DNA from: Eubacterium sp. ER2
GTDB lineage: Bacteria > Bacillota > Clostridia > Lachnospirales > Lachnospiraceae
Reading direction: 5' to 3'
Assembly: GCF_000765215.1 (NCBI RefSeq)
Contig: NZ_JPJE01000005.1
Coordinates: forward strand, 1-64,000
DNA length: 64,000 nt
Position 1 is the first letter of the stretch. Every line of letters begins with the position of its first letter. Position numbers and translations under genes: made by a program. Under the pieces are notes generated by a model. That model was not told where the DNA came from. It saw only the letters and a program-made list of their open reading frames with translations, and ran no database searches. Of the stretch, positions 1-8,446 are shown one piece after another.

Positions 1-42
1 AGGGAGAGAACCTCCGGAGGGATGACTCCTCTATACCATTAA
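1..42 (+). CDS. Possible C-terminal tail of a gene cut by the window edge
   Basis: Frame 1 is open from the first base to a TAA at 40-42, giving a 13-residue tail. The next gene starts 62 bases later with its own strong ribosome binding site. Thirteen residues are too few to identify a family, and the open frame could be chance. A GH172/GH32 cluster would often be preceded by sugar-transport genes, but nothing seen here proves it. Confidence 0.2.
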   Translation, partial: RERTSGGMTPLYH

Positions 43-104
43 AAGTGAATAATCCCACCCCTGTATATCTGGGGTACAGGCTTATTATACGAAGGAGGAG
101 AAAT

Positions 105-1214
105 ATGAAAATGTGGTTACCAGGCAGCATGGGAATGCTGCCTTATCTTTCACAGGGAAGAAGCAGAGCAGTGAACGCTGAGAATCCTACCGGAGAAAAG
201 GGAAGAGGAGGGATGAGGGAAAGTGTGCTGGGACCGTCCAGAAAAGGGAGCCCCTGTTTGAAAAACATAAGGCCCCATGAAGAGATTATCCTAGGAGAGA
301 TGAAAGGACCGGGTGTTATAACACATATCTGGATTACTGTAGATCAGAAGACATCCCCGTCAGAGTGCTTTGTACTGAGGGACCTGATTTTGAGAATGTA
401 TTGGGATGAGGAAGTTAGTCCATCTGTGGAGGTCCCACTGGGAGATTTTTTTTGCTGCGGTTTTGGAAGAGAATGCCTGATTGATTCATCTGCGATTATT
501 GTAGCACCTGCCCGCGGATTGAATTCATATTTTCAGATGCCATTCAGGGAAAAAGCAAAGATTACAGTAGAAAGTCAACATGCCAATGTGATTCCGGAAT
601 TTTTTTATCAGATAGATTATGTGCTTTATGATACACTCCCGCCGCAGACGAAATATTTTCATGCAAGCTGGAGACGGGAAGCGATTTCCAGAACAGGTGA
701 GGATTACGTGATCGCAGACCGCATAACAGGCCAGGGGTGGTATGTAGGTACTTATATTGCTCTATCGGTTCTGCAGAGATATTGGTGGGGAGAAGGCGAG
801 GTGAAATTTTATATAGACGGGGATGATAGGTATCCGACTGTTTGTGGAACCGGGATGGAAGACTATTTCGGCGGTTCATGGAGCTTTGCCGTGCAGGAGA
901 ATGGAAAGACTGTGGAAAAAACGTACAGTACGTCGTATCTGGGTTATCCCTATTATTCGAAGCAGGATGATCTATCTAAAAGTCCGTATTATAATGATGA
1001 CTGTCCGCCTATGCGTGGACTTTACAGATGGCATGTGTTGGATCCTATCTTTTTTGACGAGAATTTAAAAGTTACGTTGCAGCAGATTGGCTCAGGCCCG
1101 GGCGGACTGTTTGAACGTCAGGACGACTTGTCAAGTGTAGCATACTGGTACCAGTCAGAACCTCATAAAAGTTTTGAAAAAATTCTGGACAGAGAAAAAA
1201 GAAAACCGAGATGA
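105..1214 (+). CDS. DUF2961 (GH172-like) glycoside hydrolase
   Basis: A 369-residue protein of the DUF2961 family, now glycoside hydrolase family 172, whose characterised members act on alpha-D-fructofuranosides such as difructose dianhydride I or on D-arabinofuranosides. Family hallmarks are GPGVITHIWIT near residue 68 and GTGMEDYFGG at 248-257, whose Glu252-Asp253 pair is part of the conserved core. No signal peptide is visible, so it is probably cytoplasmic. I chose the ATG at 105, eight bases after AAGGAGGAG, over an upstream in-frame ATG at 45 with no ribosome binding site. The length fits the single-domain family. The GH32 enzyme and fructokinase directly downstream favour a fructose-containing substrate over arabinan. 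Family assignment is firm; substrate is inference. Confidence 0.85.
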   Translation: MKMWLPGSMGMLPYLSQGRSRAVNAENPTGEKGRGGMRESVLGPSRKGSPCLKNIRPHEEIILGEMKGPGVITHIWITVDQKTSPSECFVLRDLILRMYWDEEVSPSVEVPLGDFFCCGFGRECLIDSSAIIVAPARGLNSYFQMPFREKAKITVESQHANVIPEFFYQIDYVLYDTLPPQTKYFHASWRREAISRTGEDYVIADRITGQGWYVGTYIALSVLQRYWWGEGEVKFYIDGDDRYPTVCGTGMEDYFGGSWSFAVQENGKTVEKTYSTSYLGYPYYSKQDDLSKSPYYNDDCPPMRGLYRWHVLDPIFFDENLKVTLQQIGSGPGGLFERQDDLSSVAYWYQSEPHKSFEKILDREKRKPR

Positions 1215-1278
1215 GATGGATAAATAACAAAAAAAGTGCGGCTTTTTGGAAAGGGATTAGCTATAGGAGCGAAAGAGA

Positions 1279-2772
1279 ATGTCAAAAGAAATCATGCAGA
1301 AAAACATAGCCCGCGCCCAGGCGTATATCGACCAGAACAAGGAGAGTGTAAAACAAGGCCGGATGCGCCAGGACTATCATTTTATGCCCCAGACCGGATG
1401 GATCAATGACCCCAACGGGCTCATTTTCTACAAGGGGAAATACCACATTTTTTATCAGTATAACCCCTACTACGGACACTGGGATTATATGCACTGGGGG
1501 CATGCCGTCAGTGAGGATCTTGTCCACTGGGAACACCTTCCCCTTGCGCTGGCGCCCAGCGAGACATATGATGACCATTACCGGGGAGGCTGCTTTTCTG
1601 GGAGCGCTATCGAGCACGACGGAAAGCTGTTCCTTATGTACACGGGATGTACGAACAATGGCAGCGGTTTTGAACAGACCCAGTGTATCGCCTTCAGTGA
1701 AGACGGCATCCATTTTGAAAAATATGAGGGAAATCCGGTTCTCGCAGCCCCGGAGGGAGTGCCAAAACATTTATTTAGGGATCCAAAAGTGTGGAAAAAT
1801 GACGGGAAATATTATATGATATGTGGAGCAAGCAAAAATAATCTTGCGCAGGCTCTTTTATATGTGTCTGAAGACATGCTCCACTGGGAATTTTTCAGTG
1901 TCCTTGCCCAGAGCAGGGGTGAATGGGGATACATGTGGGAGTGCCCGGATTTCTTTCCTCTTGGAGACAAATATGTGCTCCTTGTGTCACCTATGGGTGC
2001 GGGAGAGCGGACCTGTGTGTACATGGTTGGAGATTTCAGCTATGAGACAGGGAAGTTTGTCTGGGATGTCTCGGGAGAGGCTGACTGGGGATTTGATTTC
2101 TACGCGCCTCAGTCCTTTGTGGACGGGAAGGGGCGGCGCCTTGTCATAGGGTGGGCCAATGCCTGGGACTGGATGCCCTTCTGGAAGGACTGGGGTCCGG
2201 CCTACAGGGAAGGGTGGTGCGGATCCTTTGCCGTGCCGCGGCAGGTCAAAATGAACGCAGACCATACCCTCAGCTTTGAGCCTGTGGAGGAGCTGGAGAC
2301 ACTCCGCGGAGAGGAAACTGTGCAGGAGAATGTGCTTGTGGAAGGCGGGAGAGAGGATATCCCGCTGCAGGACGGATACGCCTATGAGCTGAAAATGGAA
2401 GTGGACCTGAAAGAGACGACAGCCAGCGCATTTTCCCTTTTGCTGCGCTGCGATCAGGACAGGACCAGGCAGACAAAGATTACCTTTGACCTGAAGGGAC
2501 AGCACATGTATTTTGACAGAAACCAAGCGGATGGCTGGAGCAGAGGCGTCAGCCACAGCCCTCTCAGACTGAAGGAGCCGGGGGTGTTCTCTGTCCACAT
2601 ATTTGTGGACACCAGTTCCATTGAAGTGTTTGCGGAGGATTACAGGACCAACCACAGCTGTAATGTTTTCGCTGACCGGAGCCAGGATAAAAATTTTCTG
2701 TCCGTTCCTGCCGGAAATTTAAAAATACGCTCAATGCAGACATGGTCCCTCAAAAAGACGATGGACTGCTGA
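1279..2772 (+). CDS. Glycoside hydrolase family 32 beta-fructosidase (sucrose or sucrose-6-phosphate hydrolase type)
   Basis: A 497-residue intracellular GH32 enzyme that cleaves beta-fructofuranosyl bonds in sucrose, sucrose-6-phosphate or short fructo-oligosaccharides. All three GH32 catalytic blocks are present: WINDPNG at 41-47 with nucleophile Asp44, FRDPK at 166-170 with the transition-state stabiliser Asp168, and ECPDFF at 221-226 with acid/base Glu221. A C-terminal beta-sandwich follows, including SSIEVFAED. No signal peptide is seen. It lies 64 bases after the DUF2961 gene and 25 bases before fructokinase, so the three are probably one transcript. Without a PTS gene in view, free sucrose or fructan oligomers are as likely as sucrose-6-phosphate, so I give no gene symbol. 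Confidence 0.93.
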   Translation: MSKEIMQKNIARAQAYIDQNKESVKQGRMRQDYHFMPQTGWINDPNGLIFYKGKYHIFYQYNPYYGHWDYMHWGHAVSEDLVHWEHLPLALAPSETYDDHYRGGCFSGSAIEHDGKLFLMYTGCTNNGSGFEQTQCIAFSEDGIHFEKYEGNPVLAAPEGVPKHLFRDPKVWKNDGKYYMICGASKNNLAQALLYVSEDMLHWEFFSVLAQSRGEWGYMWECPDFFPLGDKYVLLVSPMGAGERTCVYMVGDFSYETGKFVWDVSGEADWGFDFYAPQSFVDGKGRRLVIGWANAWDWMPFWKDWGPAYREGWCGSFAVPRQVKMNADHTLSFEPVEELETLRGEETVQENVLVEGGREDIPLQDGYAYELKMEVDLKETTASAFSLLLRCDQDRTRQTKITFDLKGQHMYFDRNQADGWSRGVSHSPLRLKEPGVFSVHIFVDTSSIEVFAEDYRTNHSCNVFADRSQDKNFLSVPAGNLKIRSMQTWSLKKTMDC

Positions 2773-2797
2773 TACATGCAGAACAGGAGGAACGAGT

Positions 2798-3763
2798 ATG
2801 GAGACAAGATACGATGTGGTGGCGCTTGGAGAGCTTTTGATCGACTTTACGGAGAACGGCCTGAGCGGTCAGGGGAACCCTCTTCTGGAGGCAAATCCTG
2901 GGGGAGCTCCCTGTAATGTGCTGGCCATGCTGAACAAGCTGGGCAAGAAGACGGCCTTTATCGGCAAGGTTGGAAATGACCAGTTTGGAAAAATGCTGAA
3001 GGAAGTGGTGGAGGAAAGCGGTACGGACGTGTCAGGCCTTGCCATGGATGAACAGGTACACACGACACTGGCATTTGTGCACACATTTCCGGACGGGGAC
3101 AGGGAATTTTCCTTCTATCGGAATCCGGGCGCTGATATGATGCTGACAAAGGAGGAGGTTGACCCGGAGCTGATCAAAAAGGCCAGGATCTTCCACTTCG
3201 GAACTCTTTCCTCCACCCATGCAGGCGTGAGGGAGGCCACACGCTATGCTATTGACGTGGCGAAGGAGAACGGCCTTCTCGTCTCCTTTGACCCGAACCT
3301 GCGGGAGCCCCTTTGGGAAAGCCTGGACCAGGCGAAAGAGGAGATCCTGTACGGCATGTCCAAGTGTGACATCCTGAAGATCTCGGACAACGAGATGGAG
3401 TTCATGACCGGAACGACAGACTACAATAAAGGCGTGGAGATGCTGCGGGAGCAGTTTGACATCCCCCTTATCTGTGTCACTCTCGGAAGAGAGGGAAGCC
3501 GCGCCTTCTACAAGGATATGATCGTGGAGGCGGCCCCCTTTGTGAGGGAGGACACCATCGAGACGACAGGAGCGGGGGACACCTTTGAGGCCTGCACCCT
3601 GAACTACATCCTGCAGCACGGCCTGGAGGATCTGACAGAGGAGAACTTAAAGGAGATGCTCACCTTTGCCAACGCGGGCGCTTCCATCATCACCACGAGA
3701 AAGGGAGCCCTGAAGGTTATGCCGGAGAAAGAGGAGATCGAGAAGGTTATCCGGGAGAGATAA
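2798..3763 (+). CDS. PfkB-family fructokinase
   Basis: A 321-residue ribokinase/PfkB-family sugar kinase, predicted to phosphorylate the fructose released by the GH32 and GH172-like enzymes to fructose-6-phosphate with ATP. The N-terminal family signature PGGAPCNVLA is at 34-43, and the C-terminal signature TTGAGDTFEA at 256-265 contains the catalytic base Asp261 and the anion-hole glycines. Length is normal for bacterial fructokinases. The start is preceded by GGAGGAACGAGT. A hairpin terminator follows at 3787. Other PfkB substrates such as ribose are possible, but the position behind a fructosidase supports fructose. Confidence 0.92.
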   Translation: METRYDVVALGELLIDFTENGLSGQGNPLLEANPGGAPCNVLAMLNKLGKKTAFIGKVGNDQFGKMLKEVVEESGTDVSGLAMDEQVHTTLAFVHTFPDGDREFSFYRNPGADMMLTKEEVDPELIKKARIFHFGTLSSTHAGVREATRYAIDVAKENGLLVSFDPNLREPLWESLDQAKEEILYGMSKCDILKISDNEMEFMTGTTDYNKGVEMLREQFDIPLICVTLGREGSRAFYKDMIVEAAPFVREDTIETTGAGDTFEACTLNYILQHGLEDLTEENLKEMLTFANAGASIITTRKGALKVMPEKEEIEKVIRER

Positions 3764-3786
3764 GACCGGACTTAAAATGAAATAAG

Positions 3787-3843
3787 AACAGCGCAGGATG
3801 CGTGCCTAAATAGAGGAAAGGCGTGCAGCTACGCTGTTTTTTG
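3787..3843 (+). terminator. Predicted intrinsic terminator after the fructokinase
   Basis: AACAGCG at 3787-3793 pairs with CGCTGTT at 3832-3838 and is followed by TTTTGTT. The interior is partly self-complementary, giving an imperfect long hairpin. It would end the fructose cluster. Confidence 0.6.
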
Positions 3844-4045
3844 TTGACAGAAGACATAAGCTGATGTAAGCTTGGAGTATCTTCTTTTTTGAGGAAACAT
3901 TTCTTGAACCGCATCGTTCAAAAGCGGTTCCCATTCATATCTGACGTATCGGGCATATCTGCCGGATTACCCGGAAATGATGAAAAATTTATGTAAAAGT
4001 TGCACGGAGGGAAGAAACTGTATTATACTGACAAGGAGGAGAGGG
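3844..4045. other. Intergenic stretch without a recognised gene
   Basis: About 200 bases between the terminator and the next ribosome binding site. A frame in phase with the downstream gene is open from about 3908 and contains two ATGs at 3977, but no ribosome binding site precedes them. It could be decayed coding sequence of the nuclease-like gene that follows. I see no RNA gene or clear promoter. Confidence 0.4.
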
Positions 4046-4384
4046 ATGGACCTGATCGTGCGGGCCAACTGGGACAGGATGAAGGAGGAGAAGGAAATGT
4101 GCGAGGCGTTGAGAGAGTTGTTTGCAGATGAGCTGCAGGAGTCGGAGGAGAGAGGAAAAGAAAAGGGGAAGGAGCAGGGGGAGGAGACAAAGCTTATATC
4201 ACTGGTCTGCAAGAAAATCAGGAAAAACAAGGCAGTATCAGTCATAGCGGAAGAGCTTGAAGAGCCGGAGGAGAAGATAAGTCTTATCTGCGAGACGGCC
4301 CGCCGGTTTGCCCCGGACTATGACGCAGACCAGATCTACGCAGTCCTTGCCAAAAAAGAGACAGAGGAAGTGAAGAAACCGTAA
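4046..4384 (+). CDS. Rpn/PD-(D/E)XK transposase-like C-terminal fragment
   Basis: A 112-residue charged protein, probably only the C-terminal part of an Rpn-family PD-(D/E)XK nuclease (recombination-promoting nuclease/putative transposase). The segment KEEKEMCEALRELFADEL, the following Glu/Lys/Gly-rich spacer and a closing helical segment resemble the tails of such proteins in gut Firmicutes. The catalytic nuclease core is absent, so it should be inactive or merely regulatory. The ATG at 4046 follows AAGGAGGAGAGGG; an in-frame ATG at 3977 lacks a binding site. The protein has long predicted helices and no membrane segment. Assignment rests on remembered sequence character, so it is tentative. 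A terminator follows at 4421. Confidence 0.45.
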   Translation: MDLIVRANWDRMKEEKEMCEALRELFADELQESEERGKEKGKEQGEETKLISLVCKKIRKNKAVSVIAEELEEPEEKISLICETARRFAPDYDADQIYAVLAKKETEEVKKP

Positions 4385-4420
4385 TAGACGGTCTGCATGT
4401 ATATTTGAAACGATATTTTG

Positions 4421-4448
4421 CCCACACAGCAGCCTGTGTGGGCTTTTT
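4421..4448 (+). terminator. Intrinsic terminator
   Basis: A perfect 9-bp stem, CCCACACAG at 4421-4429 with CTGTGTGGG at 4434-4442, has a 4-base loop and is followed by CTTTTTCT. It ends the Rpn-like gene and lies in the gap before the convergent glgX gene. Confidence 0.85.
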
Positions 4449-4457
4449 CTGGTGTGA

Positions 4458-6539
4458 TCATCGGCCTACAAGGACAATGACAGACCGCGCTCCGATGAGC
4501 AGACTGTCCCCTGCCAGCACAGGGAGGGGGTCCTCAAAGAGGATATGCTCCTCGTCTCCGGTGTTGACCGCGATGTGCCAGTGGAGGCCGCCGGGGAGGT
4601 GGGGCAGGGTCATGCTGTGGGCCTCCCAGTGCACATTGATCGCCAGATAGACAATGTCGTCCCTGGACTTGGACGAATCGTAGCCCGCAAAGAGGACGCC
4701 GGCCACCCCGTTTCCGTCATCCCGGGGCGCTTCCCAGGGCTCCTCCGAGTGATAGCTGATGTCCGGCAGGGTGTAGCGGCAGCTCCTGGCAGATCCCCGC
4801 AGCACCGGGTGCTCCCTGCGGAAGTGGATCATGTACTGGAAGAAGCGGAAGATGTCCTGGTGCTTTTCCAAAAGGGACCAGTCCAGCCAGGAAATCTCGT
4901 TGTCCTGGCAGTAGGGGTTGTTGTTCCCGAACTGGGTGTTGCAGAATTCGTCTCCCGCAAAGAACATGGGCGTGCCCCGGCTGCACAGGAGGACAGCGCA
5001 GGCGTTGCGTATCATCCTCATGCGCAGGGAGAGGACCTCCGGGTCGTCTGTCTCGCCCTCAGCCCCGCAGTTCCAGCTCCGGTTGTCACCCGCACCGTCT
5101 GTGTTGTCCCAGCCGTTTGCCTCGTTGTGCTTCTCGTTGTAGGAGTACAGGTCGTAGAGGGTGAAGCCGTCGTGGCAGGTGAGGAAGTTGACGGAGGCGT
5201 GGGTGCCCCGTATCTTGGGGTCGTAGATGTCCGGGGAGCCGCTGATCCGCTGCAGGGCCGCGGAGGTGTGGGAGATGCCTCCTTTCAGGAAATCTCTCAT
5301 GTCATCCCGGTATTTTCCGTTCCACTCGCTCCAGCGGTTGAAGGAGGGGAAGTTGCCCACCTGGTAGAGACCGCCTGCATCCCATGCCTCCGCGATCAGC
5401 TTTGTGTTTCCCAGGAGCGGGTCAAAGGCCAGACTCTTGAGGAGCGGAGGGTGCTCCATGGGTGAGCCGTCCTCGTTGCGCCCCAGGATGGAGGCAAGGT
5501 CAAAACGGAAGCCGTCTATCCTGTAGGAGGTGACCCAGTAGCGCAGGCAGTCCAGGATCAGCTGCTGCACCACCGGGTGGTTGCAGTTCATGGTGTTGCC
5601 GCAGCCGCTGAAGTTGTAGTAGCAGCCCTCCGGGGTGAGGAGGTAGTACACGTTGTTGTCAAAGCCTTTAAAGGAGAAAATGGGACCGTTCTCGTTTCCC
5701 TCCGCCGTGTGGTTGAAGACCACGTCCAGGATGATCTCAATGCCGTTGTCGTGGAGCTCCTTTACCAGCTCTTTCAGCTCCAGCCCCTCCCGGTTGTACT
5801 CCACGTCAGCGGCGTAGCTGGTGTTGGGGGCAAAGAAGCTGACCGTGCTGTAGCCCCAGTAGTTGAGGAGCTCTTTCCCGTTGTAGGTGCGCTTGTCCAT
5901 GAGCTCGTCGAACTCGAAGACAGGCATCAGCTCCACCGCATTGACGCCCAGGGCCTTCAGGTAGGGGATTTTTTCTTTTACGCCCAGGAAGGTGCCGGGG
6001 GCGGACACATCCTTTGCCATCTTTGTGAAGCCGCGCACGTGGAGCTCGTAGATGACCAGGTCCTCTATGGGGGTGCACAGCTGGGGCGCCACGCCCCAGT
6101 AGAAGTTGTTTTTTACCACCCTGGCCCGGTAGCCCTTCTCCAGCACCTTCTTCCCCCAGGTGCTCTGGCCGGTGATGGCCTTGGCGTAGGGGTCGATGAG
6201 GATGTTTTTCTTGCTGAACAGAAGGCCCTTCTCGGGGGCCCAGGGACCGTCCAGGCGGAAGGCGTACTCGAATTCCTCCACGTCCAGGCCGAAGACGATC
6301 ATGGAGAAGACATTTCCTATCTTGTAGTTCTCCGGGATAGGGAGGACGGCGTAGGGCTCCTCCGCCTCCCGATGGTAGAGGAGGATCTCGCAGGAGGTGG
6401 CGCTTTGGGAGTGGACCGTGAAGCTGACTCCCGACGGGATGGCCCAGGCTCCGAAATACTGGTAGAGGCCCGGGCGGACGCGAAATCCATTGATAGTTGC
6501 AAGCGGTTCCATGTGGGCTGGTAAGGTTTCTTTGATCAT
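4458..6539 (-). CDS. glgX: Glycogen debranching enzyme GlgX-type (GH13)
   Basis: A 693-residue isoamylase-type debranching enzyme that hydrolyses alpha-1,6 branches of glycogen or limit dextrin. An N-terminal CBM48-like domain occupies about residues 15-110 and a GH13 barrel follows. Catalytic residues are visible: nucleophile Asp347 in GFRFDLAS, acid/base Glu384 in LIAEAWDAGG, and His456-Asp457 in TCHDGF; region I is DVVFNHTAEG at 272-281. The ATG at 6539 has GGAGGC upstream. It lies 60 bases downstream of a NarL-type response regulator on the same strand and may be co-transcribed with it. No other glycogen gene is in the window. Confidence 0.93.
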   Translation of the reverse strand: MIKETLPAHMEPLATINGFRVRPGLYQYFGAWAIPSGVSFTVHSQSATSCEILLYHREAEEPYAVLPIPENYKIGNVFSMIVFGLDVEEFEYAFRLDGPWAPEKGLLFSKKNILIDPYAKAITGQSTWGKKVLEKGYRARVVKNNFYWGVAPQLCTPIEDLVIYELHVRGFTKMAKDVSAPGTFLGVKEKIPYLKALGVNAVELMPVFEFDELMDKRTYNGKELLNYWGYSTVSFFAPNTSYAADVEYNREGLELKELVKELHDNGIEIILDVVFNHTAEGNENGPIFSFKGFDNNVYYLLTPEGCYYNFSGCGNTMNCNHPVVQQLILDCLRYWVTSYRIDGFRFDLASILGRNEDGSPMEHPPLLKSLAFDPLLGNTKLIAEAWDAGGLYQVGNFPSFNRWSEWNGKYRDDMRDFLKGGISHTSAALQRISGSPDIYDPKIRGTHASVNFLTCHDGFTLYDLYSYNEKHNEANGWDNTDGAGDNRSWNCGAEGETDDPEVLSLRMRMIRNACAVLLCSRGTPMFFAGDEFCNTQFGNNNPYCQDNEISWLDWSLLEKHQDIFRFFQYMIHFRREHPVLRGSARSCRYTLPDISYHSEEPWEAPRDDGNGVAGVLFAGYDSSKSRDDIVYLAINVHWEAHSMTLPHLPGGLHWHIAVNTGDEEHILFEDPLPVLAGDSLLIGARSVIVLVGR

Positions 6540-6599
6540 AGCTGCCTCCTTTGTCTGCTGTGTTGTCTGTTGTGTTGTCGGGTGTGTGGAGTGGACGGG

Positions 6600-7223
6600 T
6601 TACTGCAGGTGCTGGTAAAAAAAGACGGCCAGCTGGGTGCGGTCTCTGAGGGAGAGCTTTTCCAGCAGGCTGCTCAGGTAGTTCCTCACGGTTCCCTCCC
6701 CCAGGAACATGCGGGAAGCGATCTCCCTGTTGCTGTGTCCCTCCGCCACCAGACTGATGAGCTGATACTCCCTGTCTGTGAGACCGTACTCCTCACGCGG
6801 AAAAGCTTTCTCTTTCTGGAGAAGCCCCGGGATGCGGGACATGATCTCCGTGCCGAACACGGTCTGGCCTGTCTGCACGGCCCGCAGGGCGGGCAGGATA
6901 CTGCTGTAGTCGGCTTTCAGGAGATATCCTTTGACCCCGCAGCGGAGGGCCTGGATGATGTACTCGTCGTCTGAAAATGTGGTGAGAAGGAGGATGCGGG
7001 CTCCCGGATCCTCCGCGAGGACAGCCTTTGAGGCCTCCAGGCCGCTCATGCCCTCCATGCGGATATCCATGAGGAGCACGTCCGGCCGCAGGGCTCTGTA
7101 GAGGGAGAGGGCCTCCCGGCCGTCGCTCCCTGTCCCTGTGACCGTGACATGCGGGTCTGCCTCCAGTATGGTCTTCAGCGCTGTGGTCACGAGCGCGTCG
7201 TCGTCAATGATCACTATATTCAT
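6600..7223 (-). CDS. NarL/LuxR-type response regulator
   Basis: A 207-residue two-component response regulator. The receiver domain spans about 1-120 with acidic pocket Asp7-Asp9 and phospho-acceptor Asp53 in LLMDIRMEGMSG; Lys104 lies in GYLLKADYS. A LuxR-type helix-turn-helix follows at about 145-205 (GLTDREYQLISLVAEG). Its start overlaps the stop of the histidine kinase by 4 bases, so the pair is translationally coupled. The likely target is the divergent promoter at 8315-8446 in front of the ABC exporter. Confidence 0.95.
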   Translation of the reverse strand: MNIVIIDDDALVTTALKTILEADPHVTVTGTGSDGREALSLYRALRPDVLLMDIRMEGMSGLEASKAVLAEDPGARILLLTTFSDDEYIIQALRCGVKGYLLKADYSSILPALRAVQTGQTVFGTEIMSRIPGLLQKEKAFPREEYGLTDREYQLISLVAEGHSNREIASRMFLGEGTVRNYLSSLLEKLSLRDRTQLAVFFYQHLQ

Positions 7224-8314
7224 ATAGATTTCCTTTCTGTCATGTCTTTTGCCGCTGCCTTTGGGACAGAGGCGTGGATGGAAAATCCCTGCTCTGTGTT
7301 AAACTGGATGACGCCGCCCAGGCAGCGGATCCGCTCCTTCATGTTTGAGAGCCCCATGCCGTCCGTGAGAGACAGAGGGGCGGAGGTGCCGTTGTCCTGG
7401 ATGCACAGCCGGTAGAAGCCGGGGTGCTCCCGGAAGGAGACGGTGACCCTGGAGGCATCGCTGTGGCGTATCACATTGCTCAGGGCCTCCTTGCAGATCA
7501 TGATCACACTGTATTTTACCTCCCTCGGGATGGACAGCCCTGCCTCGTAGGAGAGGGAGGCGCTGCAGAACTGAAAATCCCGGATCAGGTCCTCCATCGC
7601 CTCCTTCAGGCTGACAGAGTCATCCCGCAGGTCGTGGACGCTGCGCCGGATGCTTGTCATGGCGGTGTGGAGGGTGTCCTCCAACTCCTCCAGCGGTCTG
7701 TCCAGAGCCCTGTCCTGGCTAACCGTGCGGATAGCCCCTGTCATGAGGATGGAGCGGGAGAGCATATGTCCCACATTGTCGTGGATCTCCCTGGCGATCC
7801 GGTTCCGCTCTTTCAGGGTCGCGGTGTACACCTGGTAGTCCTGGTTTTCCAGCAGGGCCCTGTTTTTTTCTTCCAGGAGAAGATTTCTCTCCATGCCTGT
7901 GTCCCTGGCCGCATGGACCTCTTTTTCCAGGCGCAGGCCCTCCTGCGTCCGCCTGGCAAGGAGCAGGGCGGCCAGGCAGAAGCACAAAAGAAAAGCGGCG
8001 GGCCTGGGGCTGGCAGCGGGGACGTGGAAGGCTGCGGGCAGGAGGCACAGGGCAAAGAGAAGGGGGCTTTTGCAGGTGCAGACGGTGTACAGCACAGGGG
8101 GCAGGAAGATAAGCTGCCAGGGCGTAAGGAGAGCGGAAATAGTCCAGCAGAGAAAGGCGGGGATATATACGGATTTCCGCGGAAAGAGGAGGACGGCGGA
8201 AAGGCAGATCAGGGTTACCAGGAAGCCGGTGACGGCCCAGGTCAGGTCCTGACAGAAGAGGGTCAGGGACAGGGAACAGACAAACAGGAGAAGGCAGTCG
8301 CTCAGTCGTTTCAT
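7220..8314 (-). CDS. NarL-family sensor histidine kinase (HisKA_3), multi-pass membrane sensor
   Basis: A 364-residue membrane kinase. About five hydrophobic segments fill residues 1-120, with very short loops and no extracellular domain, as in intramembrane-sensing or LiaS/DesK-like kinases. The dimerisation helix contains phospho-acceptor His178 in AREIHDNVGHML. The ATPase domain shows the N box in CKEALSNVIRHS, the G1 box in IQDNGTSA and the G2 region DGMGLSNMKERI. I chose the ATG at 8314, which follows GGAGGCCCCTG, over the in-frame start at 8353 without a ribosome binding site. The partner regulator overlaps its end. The divergent exporter suggests envelope stress or an exported toxic compound as signal. 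Confidence 0.93.
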   Translation of the reverse strand: MKRLSDCLLLFVCSLSLTLFCQDLTWAVTGFLVTLICLSAVLLFPRKSVYIPAFLCWTISALLTPWQLIFLPPVLYTVCTCKSPLLFALCLLPAAFHVPAASPRPAAFLLCFCLAALLLARRTQEGLRLEKEVHAARDTGMERNLLLEEKNRALLENQDYQVYTATLKERNRIAREIHDNVGHMLSRSILMTGAIRTVSQDRALDRPLEELEDTLHTAMTSIRRSVHDLRDDSVSLKEAMEDLIRDFQFCSASLSYEAGLSIPREVKYSVIMICKEALSNVIRHSDASRVTVSFREHPGFYRLCIQDNGTSAPLSLTDGMGLSNMKERIRCLGGVIQFNTEQGFSIHASVPKAAAKDMTERKSI

Positions 8315-8446
8315 CAGGGGCCTCCTTTCTTTGGGATGGATAAAAAATGACAATTGTCATTCGGTCTGCTGACAGGTGACACTATCATTATAGGACGGAA
8401 ACTTTTATACTACAAGTGAAATCAAAAATGAGAGAGGGAGGTCAGT
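8315..8446. promoter_or_regulatory. Divergent regulatory region with a 16-bp perfect palindrome
   Basis: The 132-base gap between the kinase and the ABC operon contains AATGACAATTGTCATT at 8346-8361, a perfect palindrome. Related TGACA words follow at 8370 and 8377 in the same region. A TATACT at 8406-8411 could be a -10 for the exporter, but I see no good -35 for it, which is typical of an activated promoter. The palindrome is a candidate site for the NarL-type regulator. Confidence 0.5.

Noticed and set aside
4545-6524. Long open frames on the + strand opposite glgX, one of about 300 codons
   Set aside because: They are rich in Val, Gly, Glu and Arg as expected from the complement of GC-biased codons, lack ribosome binding sites and resemble no family, while glgX on the other strand has complete catalytic motifs.
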